From assembly GCA_964370965.1 (NCBI GenBank), contig CAYJLW010000067.1, positions 1 through 22,831 on the forward strand: a stretch of DNA of 22,831 bases, in the 5' to 3' direction. Below the pieces are notes generated by a model that saw nothing but the letters and a program-made list of their open reading frames with translations, did not search any database and was not told the DNA's origin. The translations under genes and the position numbers were made by a program. This document shows positions 1-9,600 of this stretch, in pieces (the first letter of the stretch is position 1; each line of letters opens with the position of its first letter). This stretch comes from CAYJLW01 sp964370965. Its GTDB lineage: Bacteria; Actinomycetota; Acidimicrobiia; UBA2766.

Positions 1-72
1 GGCGGGGCGCCCCCCCCGGCCCCCCCCCCCCCCACCGGGGGGGCGCCCCCCGCGGCGCCCGCCGCGGGCGCC
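1..72. other. G/C-only low-complexity stretch, probable assembly artefact
   Basis: Apart from a single A these bases are runs of G and C, including a run of more than ten C. They sit where a helicase gene should have ordinary codons. The same kind of sequence flanks the N gap near 22632. The likely reading is unreliable consensus at a contig edge rather than biology. Confidence 0.55.
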
Positions 73-501
73 GCCCGCCTCGGAGGACTCCTCGGTACCC
101 CCTGGACCGACCGCCACGGCCACACCCGCCCCCTCACGCGTGACGACATCCTGGTCGTGGCGCCCTACAACGCCCAGGTGATCGAGCTCGAACGCACCCT
201 CGGCCCCGGCCACCGTGTGGGGACCGTCGACCGCTTCCAGGGCCAGCAGGCGCCCGTCGTGATCTTCTCCACCGCTTCTTCGAGCGCTGAGGACGCCCCC
301 CGCAGCCTCGACTTCCTCTTCAGCCTCCACCGTCTCAACGTCGCCGTGTCCCGCGCTCACGCTCTCGCCGTCCTCGTGGCCAGCCCCGACCTCCTCCGGG
401 TGCGCTGCCGCCGGCCCGCGCAGATGCGGCGCGTGAACGCCGTGTGCCGCTTCGAGGAGCTCGCCCGGTTGGTCGCCCAGGATCTCCCCGTGCGCTTGTG
501 A
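1..501 (+). CDS. C-terminal part of a TM0106-type RecB-like nuclease / superfamily-1 helicase (5' truncated by window edge)
   Basis: The frame is open from base 1 to the TGA at 499-501, so only the end of a larger protein is visible. The stretch ILVVAPYNAQV, then GTVDRFQGQQAPVVIFS (helicase motif V with the DxFQG core) and LNVAVSRA (motif VI with the arginine finger) are those of Dna2/UPF1-like superfamily-1 helicases. The tail reading CRRPAQMRRVNAVCRFEELA is typical of the TM0106 family, in which an N-terminal RecB-like nuclease is fused to this helicase; the nuclease half lies outside the window. The expected role is ATP-dependent unwinding with DNA cleavage in repair, in the cytoplasm. The GTG at 157 is internal, not a start. 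Translation of bases 1-72 is only Gly/Pro/Ala and does not look like family sequence, whereas normal sequence begins near GLLGTPWTDRHG. The first ~70 bases are therefore probably assembly error. Confidence 0.85.
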   Translation, partial: GGAPPPAPPPPTGGAPPAAPAAGAARLGGLLGTPWTDRHGHTRPLTRDDILVVAPYNAQVIELERTLGPGHRVGTVDRFQGQQAPVVIFSTASSSAEDAPRSLDFLFSLHRLNVAVSRAHALAVLVASPDLLRVRCRRPAQMRRVNAVCRFEELARLVAQDLPVRL

Positions 502-554
502 ACACGACGATCGAGACCCTCCTCTCACGCGGCACGGACACCCTGGGCCGGCCC

Positions 555-583
555 GTGCAAACCGGGGCGACATGTCGTAGGGT
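555..583 (+). promoter_or_regulatory. Putative promoter of the giant secreted-protein operon
   Basis: A TAGGGT hexamer at 578-583 fits the actinobacterial TANNNT -10 box. GTGCAA at 555-560, a poor -35 match, lies exactly 17 bases upstream. Transcription would start near 590, leaving a leader of about 60 bases before the TTG start at 649. The same TAGGGT hexamer precedes the VOC gene at 16610. The call rests on motif and spacing only. Confidence 0.4.
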
Positions 584-648
584 GTCCACCTTGGCTCGGG
601 AGGAGTGCGGCGTGAGGGCGCTCCCTCCTGCAGACGACGGGAGGCACC

Positions 649-3600
649 TTGGGGGCTGGCCGCCATAGGAGTTGCGCTCGGGACCACTCCCCGGGCGTCG
701 CGCGCCTCGGCGTCGCCGCATCAGCGGGACTGGCCCTGCTCGCGTTCTGGCTCCTCCTCGGCGCCACCCCGGGACGTGCCGTGTCCGTGGGGGGAGCGAT
801 CTGTCCGATCGGCGGGGGCGACAACTCCCTCACCGCCTCGGATTCCCTGATCGACCTCGGCCGCTCCACCGTCGGGGTCGAACTCACACCGGAGGGCGGC
901 ACCGCCGACACCGTGGCCGTGATCGGCCCGTCGGTGGACATGGCGGACCTCTCGCTGAAGTTCGGCCTCGACGTGGACGGCGACGGCATCGCCGACCTCG
1001 ACGGCCGCATCCGGCTCCGGCTCTTCGTGGCCTTGCGCTTCGGCGGGGGCGGCGTCACCTGGCAGCACTGGGCGGTGCGACACATGCGCAACCAGGGTTG
1101 GCACATCCCTGACGTCCTCGCCTCGGAGTACGGCCGCGCCTACCCGGACAACCCCACCCTCGCCGGCTTCTTCGACTGGTTCTCGAAGTACTTCCTCGAG
1201 CTCACGCTCACGAAGGCCGCCGCGGCCGGCGCCGTCGACGTGCCCCGCGGGCGCATGGCTCTGGTGTTCCGGGCGGCCCGCGTCCTCGGCGGCACGCGCG
1301 AGTACTCGTTCTCACTCGACACGTCCTCTGCGGGAGGCCCCCCGGAACGCGCCACAGCCTGGCCGCACCGCACCCAGGTCGGGGTCTTCGTCGACCTCGG
1401 CACGCTCACGAGCCTCGTGAGCGACTGGCACTTCCTCGCCGCCGTCGGCCTCCGCACGGCAGACGCCGCCGGCAGCGAGGTCCCCTGGGACGCGATGCGC
1501 CTCGGCGTCCGCTTCGCCGACGTCAAGGAGATCTCCCTCGCCTACGAGAACCCTCCCGCCGGGGCGTCGGGACGGGTGGGATTCCCGGGAGACGCCGCCG
1601 TGGCCCTGGAGCACGCCTGCTCACCGGCCACGGGCCTCGACGCGAACCTGGTCCTGTCACACCAGGAACCGACGACCGGCGCGGTCCCGGAACGGGCGGT
1701 CCTGCGCTACGAGTCGGTGGACGAGTCCGGCGAGCGGGCGATGTACCTGCGCGCGGGCCTCGCCGACCCCGCCCGGGTCGTGGGGGTGCGCCTCACGCAG
1801 GCGGGCCCTGCGGGCGACGTGAACGGTGACGGATACACGGACTTCGCCACCGACAGGATCCTGGTGCGGCGCTCCGCCGACCGCACGACTCGCGCCGCTG
1901 CGGTGCTGGAGGCTTTCGACGCGACCGGGGACGACTCCGCCGACGTGTACCTCGCCCTTGACGCCCCCCTCCCACCCCGGCTCACGGCGGACCTTTCCGG
2001 GGCCCCGGTCCCGGGGGCGGGTGGGGCCGTGGAGAAGCCCCTCGACGTCGCCGACGTGAGGGCCTGCGACTCCGACTGGGGTACCCCGGCGTGCGACGCG
2101 ACGCTCGCGGCCCTCACCGAGGCCCGGGTGCGCTTCACGAACGTCGTGCCCGCGGACGTCGACGGCGAACCCCCGCTCGACTTCCTGGAGCTCAGCCCCC
2201 TCCCCTCCGAGATCGGCCGGCCGGCCCCGGCGCGCTTCGTGCGCGCCGACCTCGACGGCCCCGCCGGCACGTACGCCTTCGGGGGCGACGTGGCCGGTCT
2301 CCGCCGCTTCCGCCTCGACCGGACCGACGGGGACCTCCGCGTCGACACCGTCACCGACGGGAGCAGCGACCCGGTGGGCGCCGAGGCCCATTACACCAAC
2401 GAGAGCGGCACTGCCACCATGGACGAGCACGGCGTGCTCGACGCCCTGCCGGCGACCCTCGCCCTCACGGCCGACACCGACGACGTCCTCGCCGACGGCG
2501 ACCCGGTCCGGGTGGGCTGGGAGGCCTCGACGGCGATCACGGCCCACGTCGCCGCCCGCCACAGCACCCTCGGTGTCGCCGCTCCCCGGGAGACGTACGT
2601 CCTCGCCCACGCCACGCTCCCGGCCGTGAGCGCGATCGCCCTCGCCCTGGACAGCGCCGCCTCACCCCACAGCGCCGCCTGGACAGCGTCGGCACCCACG
2701 GCCGGAGACCTCGGCCTCGCCACCCGCGCCCTCGGCGCCCCGACCCTCTGGGCGCACGCCACCGCGACCCTGCCCCCCGAGTTCCGGGTGGCTTGGAGCG
2801 ACGAGGGCGACTACGCCGCCTTCGACGCCTGCGTGACCGGACCGGGCTGCGGGAGTCTCGACCTCCTCGGCGTCCTCGGCGAGACCTTCGCCAGGGACGC
2901 CGGGTACTGGCCGGTCGACGCCCCCTTCCACGGCTTCGACCTCGCCCCCGCCGAACTCCTCGCCACGGCCGGCGACCACTTCGCGCCCGCTGCTGTGGAC
3001 TTCGTGGACGTCACCGGTGACGTCCCCGCCCGCGAGTGGGAGGCGGGCGCCGCCGTCACCGGGGTCCAACAGGTCGCGTACAGCAAGGACGCCGACGGCG
3101 ACACGCGTGTGGCCGTGCGCAACGCCGGTTCCGGTCCTCTCGGCTTCGCAGCGGACACGGCGGGGGGCGGCGCCGCTCTGGACCTCTGGGGCGTTCTCGC
3201 GCGCCGGCCGTCAACGGCGGCAGTCGAGTTCAACACGGCGGCGGCCGCGCAACACGTGGACTGGGAGATGTCCTCGCCCACGGGCGCCGTCGCCGCCGCC
3301 GACATCCTCGCCTTGGACGCCGGCCTCGGCCTCCGGGCCACGAGCGCGGCGGGCTGGATCGGCAGCGGCCTCGGCCTCACCGACGGCATCCCGGCCGCGG
3401 CCAGACTCGACCTGGACACCCCCGGCCGCCGCCTGGGCTGGGAGGCGAGCGCCCCCACGAAACTGGACGTGGGGGCGGCCACGAACGAGAGGAACGCCGC
3501 CGGCGACGCCACCGTGCTGTGGGCCCGCCTCCGGGCCGAGCTCCCGGAGCGCCTGGCGGCGTCCTGGACCGACGCCCCCGAGGCCTCCGTGAAAGTGACG

Positions 3601-6600
3601 ACTTGCACGGCCCCCGGTTCCTGCGCCCCGGGAAAGGTCGAGGTCACCGGCGGCATGGACGACGGGGCCGCCGTCGGCTTGTGGCCCCTGACGACCCCGT
3701 TCGCCTCGCCCAGACCGGCGCCGCCGGAGATCGCCGCCACGACAGCGGGCCACTTCGTGGCCGCTCCGGCGGAGTTCGTGGACGTCGCCGGGGACCCCCT
3801 GGACGACCCCTGGACCCTCTCGGCCCGCCTCGAGCTCCCCGAGACCGTCGAGTACCGCTTCGACCCGGTCGCGGATCGCACGGACTTCGAGGTGGAGACC
3901 GGCGGGGGAGCCCAACTGGGCGTGTCGGCGGACGTGAGCTGGACGACCCCGGCCGGGGGGACCCGCACCGTGTCTGCTTGGGGGGCGCTCGCCGCCGTGC
4001 CCGACAACGCCAAGGTGTCCTACGCGTCCCCCACGTCCGTCGCCACGTGGGACCTGAGCGCCCGCAGTGCGGCAGCGTTCGCCGTGAGCTACGAGAACGG
4101 GAACCTCGGGACCGTGGAGCGCACCGCCGCCGCCGGCTGGATCGGCAGCGGCACCGGCGCCGCCGACGGCGTGCCCCTCACGGCCACGCTCGACCTCGAC
4201 CTCCCTCCGGGTCCGGTGGCGGCAACGTGGAGTGCCGGGGGGTCCGCCGCCGTAGAGGCCGGGTACGCCGCCGACGTCGTCGGCCTCGGCGCCGAGCCGC
4301 TGGGCTGGGCCCACGTGCGCGCCGTCCTCCCCGCCTACGCCGCCGTGTCGGTGAAGAAGGGCGACCGCGTCGCCTTCACGACCTGCCCGCCCGGCCTGGG
4401 CTGCACGCCGGTGCCGGCGCTCGTCCTGCGCGGGGGCGTCGACCGCACGAGGGCGCCCGGGTGGTGGCCCTTGAGCGAGCCCTTCAGCGCGTTCGCCGGC
4501 GTCGCCGTGCCCGCCGAGCTCGCCGCGACCGCCGCCGCCCACTTCCCCACCGCCGCCGCCGAGTTCGCCCGCGTCGACGGGAGCATCCCCGCCGACCTCT
4601 GGACCGGCGAGGTGCAGACCACGGCGGTGAAGGAGGCGAGCCTGGCCGAGAAGACGGTCGTGGCCGCCGGCGTGAAGACCGTCACGACGACGGCGGAGCT
4701 GCACCGCACCCCACCGGGCGGGCCCGCCCCCGCCCTCGGCCTCGCCCTCGACGTCGAGGACGCCCCCGCGGACACCGTCGACGCCTGGGGCGTGGTCGCC
4801 CGCCTCCCTGCCGACCTCACCGTGGACCTCGCCCGCACGAGAAAGGCGGGGGGCGACGCCCTCGACGTGACGTACGACACCGGAGGGGTGGTCACGGGCG
4901 CAGCCCTCGCCGCCACTCTGCGACGCGGCGGGGGAGCACCCGCGGACAACAGCACGCTCGCCGCCGCCGGGTGGCTGGGCAGCGGCGACGGCAGCACCGA
5001 CGGCATTCCGGACACGGCTCGCGTCCAGGTCGATCCCGGGGGCAGAACCGACCCCGCCGTCCCGTTCGCCTCCTGGACGGCCTCGGGCACGGTGCACACC
5101 GAACTCGGCGCCGCCTACCGCACGGCCGAGATGGCCGCCGCCGACGAGCTCCTCTGGAGTCGTGTCGTGACCGACGTGCCGGACCACCTCAGCGTCTTCC
5201 TCGCCGGCGCGGCCGGGAAGGTGCGGGGCGGCCGCGTCGAGGTCTGCACCGTGGCGGAGGTGCTGGCGGGCTGTCCCGGCATGGACGTCGTGGCCACGCT
5301 CGCGCACGAGAGCGAGACGGCCGCCGGCCACGCCGACGTGGGCTACTGGGCCCTCACGGAGGCGCTCGCCCCGGCCCGCCCCGACTGGCCGGCGGAGCTC
5401 GCCTCCGCCCGCCCCGACGACTACGTGCGCGTGGACGCCGACGTCGACACCGTCGCCCCCGGCGAGAGGTGGGACGTGCGCGCCGACCTCCGCACCCCTG
5501 TGATCGACGAGCTCGGCGTGTCCTTCGACGTCCCCGACGGGAGCCGGAAGGTGTCCCTGGCAGGCCGGGCCAGAGCAGCGGGTGGCGGCCCCGCCCGCTT
5601 CTTGTTGGACGCCACCGGCCGCTTCGAGGGCGCCGACTCCAGGGGGGAGGGCGACGCCCGCATGGTCCTGGACAGCCTCCCGGAGAGGGTCGCCGTCGAC
5701 GTCGTCCTGCCCGGGAGCAGCGAGAGCGACAACCTCCTCACCAGACTCGCCTGGGACGACACCGACCCCACGCCCCTCGGGCTCGCCGTGACGGGCAGGG
5801 TGGACACCAACCCAACCGGCGCCGCCGACCCGGCGAAGGTCACTCGCGGGGCCCTGATCGCGAACACGACCGTGCCCACGACCGGGAGCCTCCGGGTCCA
5901 CCGCGGGCAGAGCCCGCTGCCCACCCCGGGCGACGTCCTCGTCGCCGAGTGGAACGCGAGCGCCGCCGCACCCCTGGACGCCGGCGTCTCCTGGGGCACG
6001 GAGGCCGACCTCACGGGCGGACGAGTGCATGCCGCCCGCCTCACCACGTCGATCCCTCGACGGCTCCGCCTCCTCGCCGTCGACCGGCCCCTCCTCGTCT
6101 ACACGTCCGAGCGGAAGTTCGCCTTCGCCGCCTGCGCCCCCACCGACGGGGAGATCGACGACGACGTCGTCGCCGGCACCCTGGGCGTGGACGAGTCCGA
6201 CTGCGACTCGACCGACGCCACGGGCCTGTACGGGATCGAGGCCGCCCCCCTCGGGGTCGGCAACATCGGGTACTGGCCCGTGACCCGCACCGCGGACTCG
6301 CCGGGCGCGGCGCCCGCAGCCCTGGCGGCCACGCAGGCCGACCACTTCGTCGTCCCGGCGCCCCCCGCCACGGACTCCGTCGTCGCAGACGAGTCCTCCA
6401 GGCAGGCCTCGCCCACGGCGCCGGACCCGGTCGACGACCGCCTCGCCAAGTACAGCGTCCGCCTCACGGGCCTCCGCCTGGCGTCCTACGCCGCGAAGGT
6501 CGACGAGAGCGCCGGCTGGCCCAAGAGCACGCACGACCTCCGCGTGCGGCGGACGCCCGGGGGCCCGGCGTTCGTCCTCGACGCCACCCGGAGGACGCGC

Positions 6601-9600
6601 GACGCCACCGGCGTCGACGCTCTCCGCACGGATCGGGCGTACGCCGCCCTGAGCGGGCTCCCGGCCCGCGCCGACGCCTCGGTGGAGATCCGTGACCGCG
6701 GCAGCGTCGACGGCACGCTCGAAGGCAAGGTCACGTGGGACACCGACGCCCGCCCCGTCGCGGGACTCTTCTTCGACCGGCTCCTCGATCCCACCTCTGT
6801 GGCAGCGGCCGGCCTCGGGGAACACGACGGCTACCAGACCCTGTCACAGATCGCCGCTTGGGCGGGGACCGCCGCCGGTGACGCCCTCCCCCCCGCCGGG
6901 GACCTCTCCTTCACGCTCGCTTCCCGGGCGGCGGCCCCTGACCTGGCCCGCGTCACCCTCGACACGCCCAGCGGCGTGAACGTCGCCGTCGACGCCGCCT
7001 TCGCCATGGGCGCCTGGAAGATCCCGCCCCAGTCCCAGACCCGCTGGCACACGCACGGCCGCGTGCAGGCCGAGCTCCCCAGCCACCTCGACGCGTTCTG
7101 GCGCCACGACACCAGCGGCGACATGCGCGCAGACCTCGTGGCCTGCACGGACCCAGACCCGGACGACTGCGACGACAGCGAGAAGATCCGGGACATGAAG
7201 ATGTCCCAAGTCCACGAGCCTTGGTACACACCCGCACTCGAAGCGCCGCTGTCGTCGTTCCCCTTCATCGCGGACTCCACTCCCGCGGGCAAGGCGGCGT
7301 TCCCGGCCTTCGGGGACCCCGACTGGGAGGGGGGCGACTTCGCCCGCTACGTCCGCCGCCAGGTCTACCCCTACCCTCTGGACGAGAAGCAGACCCGTGT
7401 CGAGGTGTCCGGGAAGCTCGACACGCTCGCCGCCGCCAGCTTCGGGGAGCGCACGCGTGACGTGGCCGCCACGCCCAGCCCCGCCGTGCCGCTGCGCACG
7501 GTGGAGCTCTGCCTCGCCGGCGAGCCCGCCGGAGGCGAGCTCGCCCTCCGCTCGTTCTCCGAGGACCGCCCCGCGGTGGTCACCGACCCCTACGCCATCG
7601 GGCTCACGTACGTGAACACGACCCTCAAGCGTATGACGGGGGCCGGGTTCGCCGAGGCGGGCCCCGTGGCGCTCGCCGCCGAGCTCAACCTCCCGCATTT
7701 GGAGGACGCCCCCTCCGGCCTCGACATGCTCGACGTCGACAGCAACCAGAGGGACGCCCTCGACGGGAGCCCCCTCCTCTACCTCGCCCAGAGGCCCTGC
7801 AGCGCGGTCGCCCTCGCCGACCACGCCAGCGACCCGGTCGTCACCGTGGCTCCTGAGGACGTCCCCACCGCCCCCTGGCACCTCCTCCTCACCGGCCTCC
7901 TGCGCAGCGGCACGTGGGACGGCGTGGACGTCGTGCGCGACCGCGCCCGCCTCGACTTCTCCAACGGCTACCTCGACACGGAAGACCGCGACCTGCTCTC
8001 CCCCGGCGAGCTCACGCCGGGTGACCCCGGTCTCGTCGACGTCGCTGCGCTCACCGAGGACTACACGACGTCGACGCCGGGTGCCCCGCCCGCCAAGGGT
8101 CTCCAGGTAGCGGCGAACTGGCGCGTGGCGCGAGCGGCCCTCGTGCACCAGCCGGTCGTCTCGCACTGCGGGAAGGGCACCCAGGGCAGCCCGGCCGTTG
8201 CGTGGGCCTACGACGTCTGCAAGGTCGAGCGGCGCGCCTACGACTCCGAAGACCGCTGGCGGGTGGAGGCGCGGGTCCGGGCGAAGCCCGCCGTCTCCGG
8301 GGACGTGGTCGCCAGGCTGAGCCTCACGCTCGTGGGCGACGAAAGCGAGCTCGCGGGGACACGAGTCGACGCCAAGTACGTGACCCAGCACGTCTACGTC
8401 GCCGGGGTGCCCGCATCCTTCGACCTCGGTGCCGACCTCGTCTCGCGCGAGCGCGACGGTCGCCTCTCCGTGGCCGCGAACCTCGACGAGGTCGCCGGAT
8501 CCGCCGGGGCGCTCGACGAGGTCGTGTACAGGGCGTGGAACGACTACGGCCAGCTCGTCGGGGACGAGAGGCGCCTCCCGCCCCGGCTCGTCCCCCCCGA
8601 GCTCCCTCTGGGCACGGACCCGCCCGACCCGGACGACCCGAACACGTTCGACGTACCCGCCACGTTCCTCGTCTTCACCGAGGTCCCCTCGCGCCTGCAC
8701 GCCCGGTTCGACGCCTGGCTGGGCTCGGGAGGCTCCCGCGAGGACCGCACGTTCATCCGCAACGGTTGTTTCGGCGGCGCCGATGCCCACCACAAGACGG
8801 CGAACTTCGACCTCGACTGGAAGGCCAAGGGCGACACGCTCTACACGGTCGACCAGAACGGCGACACGACGACGACGGCCTACGCCACGAAGACGACGCC
8901 CCCCACGGACGCCGACCCGACATTCGACGCCCTCGTGGACACCGTGAACGCCTGGACCCCGGCGGCCTCCCAGCCCCGCAGCGACAGCGAAATCCGCTCC
9001 CCGTACGTCCACGGCAGCTTCAACCTCGGGGACGCTGCACAGGACGTGGAGTTGGACCTGGGCACGTACAGGACCCGCCGCTACAACCGGGCCGCGGGGG
9101 CGCCGGCCGGGCGGGCCTACGAGGACGCCACGGACAACGGCCTCACGTCCGCCCGGCTACGGGCCCGGACCCTGGGCGGGACACCGAAGCCGGTGAGCGG
9201 CACACTCCGGGCCCTGCTCCCGGGTTTCGTCGTCGACCGCCACAAGGTCGTGGAACCCGGCCCCCGCCTCCTCGGCCTCGATGCGTGCGTGGACATGGAC
9301 CTCCCTCTGGAGCTGAACCTCGCCGGCGCCTCCTCGCTCGACCTCGTCGACATGTCCGCGAACCTCCGCCTCGAGAGCTCGCCGTCGGGCGCCGCCTCCC
9401 TCCGCTTCCGGGAGACCACGTACTCCGGCCCCCACGCCCCCGACGAGCTCCCGGCGACCCCCTCCGCCGGGGCGTACCACTGGGTGCACTACGCCCGCCT
9501 CACGCTCCTGCGCGACCTGCTCACGGCGAGTGACCTGATGGAGGCCCTGAACACGTGGCTCACGAGCCCCGTCTTCTCCACGCTCTTCGCCGGCCTCTCC

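Noticed and set aside
3036..6695. Same-strand frame of about 1,200 codons inside the giant gene
   Set aside because: Its translation is an Arg/Gly/Pro-rich shadow without recognisable folds, typical of out-of-frame GC-rich reading.
3211..6825. Antisense open frame of about 1,200 codons opposite the giant gene
   Set aside because: It is a mirror frame in very GC-rich DNA, rich in Gly/Arg/Glu without domains or signal. The plus-strand frame runs 3,344 codons with a signal peptide and organised repeats.
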